DNA from: an uncultured Collinsella sp.
GTDB taxonomy: Bacteria > Actinomycetota > Coriobacteriia > Coriobacteriales > Coriobacteriaceae
NCBI GenBank assembly: GCA_958403385.1
Contig: CATXXC010000024.1
Coordinates: forward strand, 1-29,954
DNA length: 29,954 nt
Reading direction: 5' to 3'
Positions 16,726-24,540 of this stretch are shown here, piece after piece (the first letter of the stretch is position 1; each line of letters opens with the position of its first letter). The notes below the pieces were generated by a model. The model had not been told where the DNA came from. It saw only the letters and a program-made list of their open reading frames with translations, and did not search any database. The position numbers and the translations under genes are program-made.

Positions 16726-18351
16726 CTACTCCTTATCAAACGAAACGTCGGCGACGGGAAGCTCAATCGTAAAGACCGAGCCGTGCGGGTCCGCCGCGGC
16801 AACCTCTATGCTACCGCCATGCGCCAGCGCAATGGAGCGGCAGAGCGAAAGACCCAGGCCCACGCTGCGATGGCTGTCGGCAAGACCGTGGTTGGCGGTG
16901 TAGAACGACTCAAAGATTCGCTCGCGGTCCTCGGGCGCAATGCCCGGGCCGTCATCGGCCACCGAGCACGCCACGCGTCCATCGTCGACGCTAATCGAAA
17001 TCATGATATGCGAGCCTGCGGGCGTATAGGTGATGGCGTTGTTCACCAGATTGACCACCAGCTGCACCATCAGGCGCGCATCGACGTTGACGAGCGCCGG
17101 CTCATCGCACGCCACCACCTTAAGGTCGTGCTCGCGCACGGCAGGGTTCACGTGGCGCAGCGCCTCCTCCACGATATCGTCCATGAGCTCGAGCGTGGTC
17201 GACAGGCGCATACCGCCGCCCTCGAGCTTGGTGATGGCGAGCAGGTTCTCGACGGTGGCGTTGAGCCATTGCGCATCCGAGCGAATGGACAAGAGCAGGC
17301 CGCGGCGCGTTTGGGCGTCGAGCACGGCGGTGCCGGTCGAGCCCTGGTCGAGCAGCACATCGGCATTACCCGAAATACTGGTGAGCGGCGTGCGCAGGTC
17401 GTGCGAGATGGAGCGCAGCAGGTTGGCGCGCAGCTGCTCATTTTTGGCAAGCACCGCCGCCTCCTCGCGGGCCTCCATGGCGCGGGCGCGGTCGAGCGCC
17501 AGCTCGCCTTCGCTCACGATGGCATCGGCAAGTGTCCGCTCCTCATGCGTCAGCACGTCGGGCTCGGCAACGATAGCCAGCACGCCCACTACCGAGGCGG
17601 GATCGCCCGAACGGACGAAGCCGTCACCCGTGCGAACCGTCAGGTAGATGCCATAAAACGCCGAGCCGCCAAACGTGGCATCGAGCGGCGTTCCCACATA
17701 GGCGGACGCCGAGAGCCGCGGCGGCATCTGCGGCGCCAGTTCATGCACCGGTGCGGCATCGCCCACGGCCGTGTATGTCGCACGCGGCAGCAGGTCATCG
17801 CCCTCGGCGTCGGCGCTGTACCACACGACCGGACAGCCCGAAAGACGCGCCAGCTGCGTCGCCATGGCATGGACAATCTGCTGCTGATCGGCGCACCGCT
17901 GCAGCATGCGGTTGGTCTCGAGCACCATATGCGTGCGGCGGTCGCTGGCGGCAGCCTGTGCCAAGGCGCGGCGCAGGGCCAACGCAATCGAGCTCGACAC
18001 AAGCGAGACCACGAACATGATGAAGAACATGCCGGGATAGCCGCGGTCGATAAGCGACAGCGAGTAGCGCGGGTCGACAAACAAGAAGTTGTAGAGCGCC
18101 ACGGCGGCAGCCGAGCTCAGCAAGCAATACAGGCGACTCCAGGTAAAGAATGCGCACAGCTGAACGGCGAACACATAGACGATCATGATGCTCGGCGCGA
18201 GACCCGGATGGTCGAGCAGCGCGCCCACAATCGTCGCCGCGACCAGCAGCCCCACCGATACGCAGGCGTCATACAGAGGAGTGCGGCGCGTCAGCGTTGT
18301 GCGCCGCCACCAAAAGCTATCGGCAATATCGCCGTCCGTACGGACGTCCAT
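16726..18351 (-). CDS. kdpD: short KdpD-like sensor histidine kinase
   Basis: This membrane sensor kinase has 541 residues. It begins directly with a cluster of four hydrophobic helices (about residues 28-120, DUF4118-like), then a GAF-like region, the HisKA domain with phospho-accepting His317 (SISHDLRTPLTS), and the HATPase domain (NLVNNAITYTP, DDGPGI, GLGLSLCRSIALAHGG). Full KdpD proteins are about 900 residues, with an N-terminal KdpD plus universal-stress domain; both are absent here. The upstream DNA is non-coding and carries hairpins, so this is the natural gene rather than a visible truncation. It pairs with the KdpE gene (four-base gap) and follows kup and a small membrane protein gene. 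It probably senses potassium status or membrane stress. Confidence 0.92.
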   Translation of the reverse strand: MDVRTDGDIADSFWWRRTTLTRRTPLYDACVSVGLLVAATIVGALLDHPGLAPSIMIVYVFAVQLCAFFTWSRLYCLLSSAAAVALYNFLFVDPRYSLSLIDRGYPGMFFIMFVVSLVSSSIALALRRALAQAAASDRRTHMVLETNRMLQRCADQQQIVHAMATQLARLSGCPVVWYSADAEGDDLLPRATYTAVGDAAPVHELAPQMPPRLSASAYVGTPLDATFGGSAFYGIYLTVRTGDGFVRSGDPASVVGVLAIVAEPDVLTHEERTLADAIVSEGELALDRARAMEAREEAAVLAKNEQLRANLLRSISHDLRTPLTSISGNADVLLDQGSTGTAVLDAQTRRGLLLSIRSDAQWLNATVENLLAITKLEGGGMRLSTTLELMDDIVEEALRHVNPAVREHDLKVVACDEPALVNVDARLMVQLVVNLVNNAITYTPAGSHIMISISVDDGRVACSVADDGPGIAPEDRERIFESFYTANHGLADSHRSVGLGLSLCRSIALAHGGSIEVAAADPHGSVFTIELPVADVSFDKE

Positions 18352-18379
18352 CAGCGCCCCGCTCCTCTCTCAAAAACAA

Positions 18380-18433
18380 AAACCACCACAAAGGGGACAG
18401 GCACCTTTGTGGTGGTTTCCCCTTGTGGTGGTT
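18380..18433. repeat. REP-like palindrome with an extra half copy
   Basis: The perfect 15-bp arms aaaccaccacaaagg (18380-18394) and its complement (18404-18418) flank ggacaggca. A further imperfect copy of the right arm (ccttgtggtggtt) follows directly at 18421-18433. The GGGGACAGGCACC core is like repeats I associate with REP elements mobilised by RAYT transposases. It lies in the 113-bp gap between the small-protein gene and kdpD. Confidence 0.65.
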
Positions 18434-18464
18434 CCAAGTGTAAAGCCTTTGCAACCTGCGGACG

Positions 18465-18659
18465 TTAGACAAACAGCACGTGCGCGAGCAGTGCGCACAC
18501 GCACGCCGCGACAAGCACCGTCACCACGATCGAAATCACGCGGTCGGCCATGTCCATGTTGGCCCGATTCGTAAAGAACCGATCTTCGGCAGCATCGGCG
18601 CGTACATCACGCACCAGCTCGGTCGCAAGATCGCAACCGTCAAGCACCTTTGCATCCAT
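18465..18659 (-). CDS. small single-pass membrane protein between kup and kdpD
   Basis: This is a 64-residue protein I do not recognise. The first 40 residues are hydrophilic and charged (MDAKVLDGCDL, then VRADAAEDRFF). Residues 41-63 form one hydrophobic helix (VISIVVTVLVAACVCALLAH) ending at the C-terminus, with Cys53 and Cys55. This is a tail-anchored layout. The start ATG has an excellent GGAGG site; an alternative start 10 codons upstream lacks one. It is in the same direction as kup (69 bp upstream) and kdpD (113 bp downstream), so it is probably part of a potassium operon. By analogy with small subunits such as KdpF it might modulate Kup or the kinase, but that is inference. Confidence 0.7.
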   Translation of the reverse strand: MDAKVLDGCDLATELVRDVRADAAEDRFFTNRANMDMADRVISIVVTVLVAACVCALLAHVLFV

Positions 18660-18728
18660 GGTTTCCTCCCAGGACTCAATCCCCGTCAATACAAGCCCGC
18701 CCGTTCGCAGACAAACCTCGAGCGTCGA

Positions 18729-20756
18729 CTACGGCCGCTCGTTGGGAGCCAGGCGCTGCATCTTGTTCACGGCCTTGAACTTGGTGAACAGCGGCACGTA
18801 CTCAAAGCTCACGTTGGAGTTCTCCAGGCCGTACCAGCGTGCAGGCGTGCCGGCGGCGCGACGAATGATGTACTTGAGCGTGATGGCCGTACGCTCGCTC
18901 GGCTCCACATCGCTTTCGGGCGCCAGAAGCTTACGGATCAGGACGAACTTGAACGTACCGATGTTACCCGGATCCTTGTAGACCGAGTAGTCATGCGTCT
19001 GCGGCGGCAGCTCGCCGGTGGCAGCCAGGTCCTGAACGACCTGACGCAGATAGGCATTAACGCGCTGGTTGATCTTGTAGCCCAGGTACAGATGCACGCG
19101 GAACACGTAGTCGGTGCCGAACGTCTCGACCGAATAGGCAAAAGTGTGCGGTTCGTCCATGGTCTCGACATTCACAAACCACCAGGCGCGAGCGCGCTTG
19201 GGATGCTTGTCCAGAATCGAGTAGACGATGTCGCGGTCGATGTAGTCGGTATGGGTGTCCTTGGTCAGGTACACGATGTTGTCGCTCAGGCGCTCGTAGC
19301 GATCGTCATCGCGCAGGCGCTTGAGCTGCGGCAGGTAGCTGCGCAGCGGCAGCAGCGTAAACTGGCGCTGCTCAACAGCCGTACCGTTGTACCAGCACAC
19401 CATGATACCCATGATGAGCGCGGCCATGAGGATGGTGAAATAGCCGCCGTGGAAGAACTTGGTGAGCGAGCTCACGAAGAAGAAGCCTTCGAGCAAAAGG
19501 AAGAAGGCCGCGAAGATCCACGGCGCGACCTTGAGCTTGCGCTCCTCGTGCAGGTAGAAGAAGAGCAGCAGCGTGGTGCACATCATAGTCAGCGTAATGG
19601 CAAGGCCGTAGGCGGCTTCCATATGCGCCGAGTTCTGGAACAGCAGCACCACGATGACGCAGCCCACGAGCATGACGTTGTTGACCATGGGGATGTAGAG
19701 CTGGCCCTTGGTCTCGGCAGGGTAGAAGACCTGCATGTGCGGCATGAGGTCCAGACGGCTGGCCTCGGACACCAGCGAGAATGCACCGGTGATGAGCGCC
19801 TGCGAGGCAATGATGGCCGCGACGGTGGAAAGGCCGACGGCAAACGGGCGCAGGCCCGGGGCGAGCATCTGGTAGAACGGGTTGAGATCGGCAATGCCCA
19901 TGAGCTCGGGGTTGGCAGCGTTGTTCATAAGCCAAGCGCCCTGGCCCATATAGGACAGCAGCAGGCAGCACTTAACGAACGGCCAGGTAGCGTAGATATT
20001 GCCGCGGCCGACGTGGCCCATGTCGGAGTAGAGCGCCTCGGCACCGGTGGTGGCAAGGAAGCAGCTGCCCAGAATCATGATGCCCGCGTGGTTGTTGGAG
20101 CTCAGCAAAAAGGCGATGCCGCGAACCGGGTTGAGACACAGCAGCACGGCGGGGTGCTGGAAGACAAAGAACAGACCCGTGCCGCCCAGGAACAGGAACC
20201 ACAGCGTCATGATGGGGCCAAAGGCGTGACCGATCTTGGCCGTACCGATGCGCTGCACCAAGAAGAGCACGATGATGATGGCGAGCGTAATGGCGACGAC
20301 GCGACCCTGGTCATCGCCCAGCACGGCATGGACCGCCGGGATGGTGCGCAGGCCCTCGATGGCCGTGGTAACGGTAACGGCAGGTGTCAGGATGCCGTCG
20401 GCGAGCAGCGCGGCGCCACCCAGCATGGCGGGGATGATAAGCCACTTGCCGCAGCGCTTGACCAGACTGTACAGGGCAAAGATGCCGCCCTCACCATGGT
20501 TATCGGCGCGCAGCGAGATGAGCACATACTTGATGGTGGTCAGCAGCGTGACCGTCCACACGACAAGGGAGAGCGCGCCAAGCACGAACTCCTCCGTCAC
20601 ACTTCCGATGCCGCCGTTGCCGGCAACGAGCGCCTTGGTTACATACATAGGGCTGGTGCCGATATCGCCGTACACCACGCCCAGCGTGACGAGCATCGCC
20701 GAGATGCTCACAGGAATCGCAGCGTGCGAGGCTGCCTCCTTGGCCTTTTGTTCCAT
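18729..20756 (-). CDS. kup: Kup-family potassium uptake transporter
   Basis: This is a proton-coupled potassium symporter of the KUP/HAK/KT family, 675 residues with about 12 N-terminal membrane helices and a C-terminal cytosolic domain. The family signature GVVYGDIGTSPMYV occurs in helix 1, followed by RADNHGEGGIFALYSL, LLADGILTPAVTV and EALYSDMGHVG. The start is the ATG of MEQKAKEAASH, with GGGAGGAAACC upstream. It is first in a minus-strand cluster with a small membrane protein, a KdpD-like kinase and KdpE, implying potassium-responsive control. A TATAAT box lies about 40 bp upstream. I see no ydaO-type c-di-AMP riboswitch in the leader. Confidence 0.95.
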   Translation of the reverse strand: MEQKAKEAASHAAIPVSISAMLVTLGVVYGDIGTSPMYVTKALVAGNGGIGSVTEEFVLGALSLVVWTVTLLTTIKYVLISLRADNHGEGGIFALYSLVKRCGKWLIIPAMLGGAALLADGILTPAVTVTTAIEGLRTIPAVHAVLGDDQGRVVAITLAIIIVLFLVQRIGTAKIGHAFGPIMTLWFLFLGGTGLFFVFQHPAVLLCLNPVRGIAFLLSSNNHAGIMILGSCFLATTGAEALYSDMGHVGRGNIYATWPFVKCCLLLSYMGQGAWLMNNAANPELMGIADLNPFYQMLAPGLRPFAVGLSTVAAIIASQALITGAFSLVSEASRLDLMPHMQVFYPAETKGQLYIPMVNNVMLVGCVIVVLLFQNSAHMEAAYGLAITLTMMCTTLLLFFYLHEERKLKVAPWIFAAFFLLLEGFFFVSSLTKFFHGGYFTILMAALIMGIMVCWYNGTAVEQRQFTLLPLRSYLPQLKRLRDDDRYERLSDNIVYLTKDTHTDYIDRDIVYSILDKHPKRARAWWFVNVETMDEPHTFAYSVETFGTDYVFRVHLYLGYKINQRVNAYLRQVVQDLAATGELPPQTHDYSVYKDPGNIGTFKFVLIRKLLAPESDVEPSERTAITLKYIIRRAAGTPARWYGLENSNVSFEYVPLFTKFKAVNKMQRLAPNERP

Positions 20757-20791
20757 AAGCCGGTTTCCTCCCAACTTTAATGTTCGAAGGG

Positions 20792-20797
20792 ATTATA
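20792..20797 (-). promoter_or_regulatory. -10 box of the kup promoter
   Basis: On the minus strand a perfect TATAAT lies 35 bp before the kup ATG. The -35 region (attaaa, spacer about 17) is poor, which would fit dependence on an activator such as KdpE. Confidence 0.45.
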
Positions 20798-20880
20798 GGT
20801 AATCGGCCCATGTTTTAATGCACTGTTTTCCCAGCTAGATAAAGATTTATACAGTCTTTAGGCTACCGCGGCGATATGGA

Positions 20881-20911
20881 ATGCAGCAAAGGAACTATCC
20901 CTTTGCCGCAT
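20881..20911. repeat. REP-like hairpin near the nitroreductase 3' end
   Basis: The 12-bp arms atgcagcaaagg and cctttgccgcat, with one G·T-type mismatch, enclose seven bases. It ends three bases before the nitroreductase stop on the minus strand. No T-run follows, so it is probably a dispersed palindrome; compare 3454-3484. Confidence 0.6.
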
Positions 20912-20914
20912 CTG

Positions 20915-21790
20915 TCATTTTCCGAGCCAGTTTTTGAACCACCACTCCATGGATCGGCTCATCTCGGCCATAAAGGGACTGGTGTGTTTGCGGGTGTAGA
21001 TATCCACCACGCGCTCGCCCACCTCGCGGGCATGCGGGCGAAACATCGCATCCATCTCGGCCACCTGTGCATCCATAGTCGCGGTATCGGCGCGGCGATA
21101 GCGCCCCTCGTGCACCAGGTTCACCACGGGATGTGCGATTGCCGGGCGCTCCTTGCGGGGCGTGCCGATGATGAGCATCGATAGCGGCATGGTATAGGGC
21201 GGCAGATCGAGCAGCTCGGCAACTTCCTCGGCGTTCTCCACGATGTCGCCAATGTAGCAGCTCCCCAGGCCCAGGGCCTCGGCGGCAACCACGGCGTTTT
21301 GCGCAGCGATCACGGCATCCTGCGCCGCGATGGCAAAGTCGCCCAGACCCGGTGCACAACGGGGCGACTTGCCCGTGCGCTCGACAAACTCGGGCTCAAA
21401 GCAGCCCACGTGCTCAAACAGATCGATCCACTTGGCATAGTCGACCACAAATATTAGTGCCCAGGGCGCCTTGGCGATCATGGGCTGGTGGTCACACAGG
21501 TCAGCCAGACGGTCCAGCGTAGCCTGCTCGCGAATGCTCACGATGGAATACATCATCATGGCGCCCGCCGACGGTGCGCGGCTCGCCGCATGCAAGATCG
21601 CCGCCCGCTGCTCGTCGGTCACCGCTACGGGACGGTCGCTGTCATCGCGCGCGAAAGCACGCGTGGACGAGCGGTGTTCCAAGATGTCCAGCGCCGCGTT
21701 GCCCGTAGTCTCGACCGGATAGCCGCCCGCGCCCACGCCCACAGCTCCGCCGCAGTACTCGGCGCCCGTCATACAAACCTGCTCGCCCAT
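20915..21790 (-). CDS. nitroreductase-family flavoprotein
   Basis: This is an FMN-dependent NAD(P)H oxidoreductase, 291 residues, larger than the usual 180-220. The core is recognised from LEHRSSTRAF (FMN-binding Arg-Arg/Ser region, about residues 37-46), APSAGAMMMYSIVSI, and the late FMN-binding loop EALGLGSCYIGDIVENAEEV. After the core a 60-residue C-terminal helical extension (DAQVAEMDAMFRPHAREVG to WWFKNWLGK) resembles that of NfsA-type or longer anaerobe nitroreductases. The N-terminus begins with a Gly-rich segment with two Cys (VCMTGAEYCGGAVGVGAGGY). The ATG follows GAGGATAG. It is divergent from the LTA-synthase-like gene. The physiological substrate is unknown. Confidence 0.88.
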   Translation of the reverse strand: MGEQVCMTGAEYCGGAVGVGAGGYPVETTGNAALDILEHRSSTRAFARDDSDRPVAVTDEQRAAILHAASRAPSAGAMMMYSIVSIREQATLDRLADLCDHQPMIAKAPWALIFVVDYAKWIDLFEHVGCFEPEFVERTGKSPRCAPGLGDFAIAAQDAVIAAQNAVVAAEALGLGSCYIGDIVENAEEVAELLDLPPYTMPLSMLIIGTPRKERPAIAHPVVNLVHEGRYRRADTATMDAQVAEMDAMFRPHAREVGERVVDIYTRKHTSPFMAEMSRSMEWWFKNWLGK

Positions 21791-22003
21791 AGCTCTATCC
21801 TCGCTAATTCTTTAAGAAGCCTTTACGTTTCCGTGTAATTCCCGTCCATTATCGCGCAGGTCGCCACTCCATTGCGCCCCACCGCCACACGTGCGCGTTA
21901 ATATGGCTGGTTGTTGTGCGCAGCCACCAATTGCAGCGCATATCTTGGTAACAATCGGGTAAACCCCCGCTTTCGTAGGTTTTAGTTTGTGAGGAGTCTC
22001 AGC

Positions 22004-24304
22004 ATGTTCGCAGCCGCCATCTCGCTCGTCGGTCTTGCGGCGACCGTCTACCTTGTTTTGCGCGAGGCCAAGGCCATTCGCGCTCAGTCGGACACCGTTG
22101 CCAAAAGCGCTCTTGGGTGGAGCGTCGCCTTCGGCCTGTTCCAGCTCTTTTTGACCATTTGGGGCGCCATTGGCCTCGTCGCCCAAAACGAGCCGCTCGC
22201 CTTTGTGATGCTCATCCTGACCAATGCCATTCTCACCGGTTGCGCCTGGGCCAGCATCGCCCGCGACCGCATCGCCCCGCACGTCTTTGCGTTCGCCAAG
22301 CCCGACGCCCCCGCCCCCACCGGCAAGCTCGCCCGCCTGCGCGGCGCCTTTGTGGGCAAACCACTCGTCGCCGCCGTCCTGTGCCTGCTGCTCGCCGGCG
22401 TCTTTGCGCTGCTAGGCATGGAGGTATCGTCCAACCACGACTTTACCTGGGTCTACCCCCTGTGCATCCTGCTCGAGTGGGCCATCATCACCGTGCTCAT
22501 GACCGGCCTGTTCTTCCTGTTCCAGCGCCACGGCGCAGCTCCCGCGGTCCTGGCCTTTGCCCTCTTTGTCCTGGGCATTGCCGAGTTCTTCGTCATCACG
22601 TTTAAATCCATGCCCATCCAGCCGGGCGACCTTTCGGCCATCTCCACCGCCGCCGCGGTCGCCGGCACCGGCTACACCTTCTCCATCTCGCTGTTCTGTG
22701 TGCTGTCCATGGGCTTTACCGCCATCGCCATGCTGCTGTGCGAGTACGCCGGCCTGGTGGCACCGCACCGTCAGAAGGGTGCCGCCAACGCCAAGCGCAT
22801 GCTGCTCACCAACCTGCTCGTGGCAGTGCTGTGCCTGGGCGGCGTAACCGCGCATGTCACGCTCATCGACTACTACAACACCCTCGGCATCACCGTCTAT
22901 ACCTGGCGCCCGCTCGAGAGCTACTGGCGCGAGGGCTACCTGCCCGCTTTCATTAGCGCAGCGCAGTCCATCAAGCCGCCCAAACCCGCCGACTACTCCG
23001 TCGACGATGCCAAGGCCACGCTCAAAAAGTACGCCAAGGCCTATGACAAATCCGACGCGGCTAAGAGCGATGAGCGCGCCGCCGCAAAGGAGCAGTTCGA
23101 CAGCGAGAAGCCCACGGTCATCGCCATCATGAACGAGACCTTCTCGGATCTGTCCATCTACCAGAACATGCGCGCCGGCTACGAGGGTCCGCAGTACTTT
23201 AAGAACCTGTCCAACTGTCTCAGTCGCGGCAAGCTCTATGTGAGCGCCTACGGCGGCGGTACCGCCAATACCGAGTTTGAGTTTATGACCGGCAACTCCA
23301 TGGCCAACCTGGGCTCGGGCGTGTACCCCTACACCATCTACAACATGGAAACGACCGGGAATCTGGCAGAGCAGTTCAAATCGCTCGGCTATTCCACCAC
23401 GGCCATGCATCCCAACCACGCGACCAACTGGAACCGCGAGAACGTCTACAAGGACTTTGGCTTTGACCAGTTCCTGTCCATCAACGATTTCCAGGGAGCC
23501 GATACCCTGCGCGGCATGGTGACCGACCAGGCTACCTACGACAAGATTCTTGAGCTGCTCGACCAGAACGCCGATCCGCAGTTTATCTTCGACGTGACCA
23601 TGCAGAACCACTCGGGCTACGACACGGGCCTGCTGCCGGCCGACAAGCAGATGCACCTGAACATCGACACGACCGACCTGGACACCAAGACCGTCGAGGA
23701 CGGCACACTGTCCGATGTCGACGAGTACGTCTCGTGCATCGAGCAGTCCGACCAGGCGCTTCGCTACTTCCTCAACGCCTTGAGCAAGCTCGACCGCAAG
23801 GTGGTCGTGGTGTTCTGGGGCGATCACCAGCCGTTCTTCCCGTCCAAGTTCAACGACAAGTGGTTTACCGGCGAGGACGACGCCACGCACCAGGAACGTC
23901 TGTGGCAGACCGACTACATCATCTGGGCCAACTACGACGTTGCCGGCTGCGACCAGACGAGCGAGGTCGACGACCTGTCCACCAACTACCTGTCCACGCA
24001 GCTTATGCAGCTGATCGGCGCCCCGCTTTCCGACTACCAGAAGGCGCACATGACGCTGCGTGAGTCGCTGCCCGCCATCAACTCGGTGGGCTACGAGGAC
24101 GCCAGCCTGCGCTGGGCGCTCTCCTCCAACGTCACCGGCGACGACGCCGCCGCAGCAGCCGCCACCAAGGCGCGCGAGGATTACGCCAAGATGCAGTACT
24201 ACGAGATGTTCCGCGACGGCAAGAACGTGTACACCGAGCACTTCCAGACCGAGGCCAACGAGACCGACCCCAACCTGGCGCCGGGCACGACCAAGATCAA
24301 GTAG
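22004..24304 (+). CDS. LTA-synthase-family membrane sulfatase / phosphoglycerol transferase
   Basis: This is an integral membrane enzyme with an extracytoplasmic alkaline-phosphatase-like catalytic domain, 766 residues. About eight hydrophobic helices fill residues 1-310. The catalytic domain starts near PTVIAIMNETFSDL (metal ligand Glu378). The nucleophile is Thr420 in GGGTANTEFEFMTG, and WGDHQPFF gives the ligands Asp607 and His608. S. aureus LtaS has the same set (Glu, Thr, Asp-His) but about 650 residues and five helices. Such enzymes transfer glycerophosphate to glycolipid or wall polymers. The ATG at 22004 follows GAGGAG; an alternative GTG five codons earlier overlaps that site. A terminator is found 210 bp downstream. 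Which polymer is modified is unknown. Confidence 0.92.
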   Translation: MFAAAISLVGLAATVYLVLREAKAIRAQSDTVAKSALGWSVAFGLFQLFLTIWGAIGLVAQNEPLAFVMLILTNAILTGCAWASIARDRIAPHVFAFAKPDAPAPTGKLARLRGAFVGKPLVAAVLCLLLAGVFALLGMEVSSNHDFTWVYPLCILLEWAIITVLMTGLFFLFQRHGAAPAVLAFALFVLGIAEFFVITFKSMPIQPGDLSAISTAAAVAGTGYTFSISLFCVLSMGFTAIAMLLCEYAGLVAPHRQKGAANAKRMLLTNLLVAVLCLGGVTAHVTLIDYYNTLGITVYTWRPLESYWREGYLPAFISAAQSIKPPKPADYSVDDAKATLKKYAKAYDKSDAAKSDERAAAKEQFDSEKPTVIAIMNETFSDLSIYQNMRAGYEGPQYFKNLSNCLSRGKLYVSAYGGGTANTEFEFMTGNSMANLGSGVYPYTIYNMETTGNLAEQFKSLGYSTTAMHPNHATNWNRENVYKDFGFDQFLSINDFQGADTLRGMVTDQATYDKILELLDQNADPQFIFDVTMQNHSGYDTGLLPADKQMHLNIDTTDLDTKTVEDGTLSDVDEYVSCIEQSDQALRYFLNALSKLDRKVVVVFWGDHQPFFPSKFNDKWFTGEDDATHQERLWQTDYIIWANYDVAGCDQTSEVDDLSTNYLSTQLMQLIGAPLSDYQKAHMTLRESLPAINSVGYEDASLRWALSSNVTGDDAAAAAATKAREDYAKMQYYEMFRDGKNVYTEHFQTEANETDPNLAPGTTKIK

Positions 24305-24330
24305 CGGGTCGCTGCGGGTCTATCCCGGTT

Positions 24331-24461
24331 CGTCTGCCCGGGCGGCGCGGAATGTAAGGTTCCCTGCTCGGGCAGTCCTGCTCGCGCGGAGAGCACATTA
24401 AGTGCTCTCCGGCTCGTGCGGAACTCGCGATGAACCTTATATGCCTCCGCCTGGACAGACG
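24331..24461 (+). other. large imperfect fold-back element, candidate structured RNA
   Basis: The 131-bp element pairs cgtctg with cagacg at its ends, then ggcgg with ccgcc, then atgtaaggttc with gaaccttatat. Inside are a small hairpin (ctgctcgggcag) and a 10-bp hairpin (cggagagcac-attaa-gtgctctccg). It lies 26 bp after the LTA-synthase-like gene. The layered stems with a central loop resemble 6S-type RNAs in outline, but I see no matching promoter and no conserved motif. It could equally be a miniature inverted-repeat element. Confidence 0.5.
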
Positions 24462-24481
24462 CCCTGTTGTTGGAGCGCGGC

Positions 24482-24510
24482 TTGTCATGGGGGTATCCGC
24501 AACATATATA
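24482..24510 (+). promoter_or_regulatory. promoter-like TTGTCA-17-TATATA directly before a terminator
   Basis: TTGTCA (24482-24487) and TATATA (24505-24510) have ideal 17-bp spacing. Initiation would fall at about 24517, inside the left arm of the terminator hairpin at 24516-24540, so any transcript would be only about 24 bases. It may be a chance match. Confidence 0.4.
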
Positions 24511-24515
24511 AGTTG

Positions 24516-24540
24516 AAGGCCACGTCTTGTGGCCTTTTTT
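24516..24540 (+). terminator. Rho-independent terminator
   Basis: The perfect 8-bp arms aaggccac and gtggcctt with a 5-base loop are followed by a T-run (cctttttt). It ends the transcript of the LTA-synthase-like gene and any RNA from the fold-back element. Confidence 0.85.

Noticed and set aside
18480..20780. 766-codon plus-strand frame opposite kup
   Set aside because: It is antisense to a complete Kup transporter, and the translated peptide is low-complexity His/Gln/Glu-rich with no domains.
20757..20880. c-di-AMP (ydaO) or other riboswitch before kup
   Set aside because: The leader is about 30-40 nt from the TATAAT box and lacks the conserved ydaO motifs.
24331..24461. 6S RNA, tmRNA or RNase P RNA
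   Set aside because: The overall fold is suggestive of 6S, but no conserved sequence of tmRNA or RNase P is present and no promoter fits. It is kept only as a structured element.
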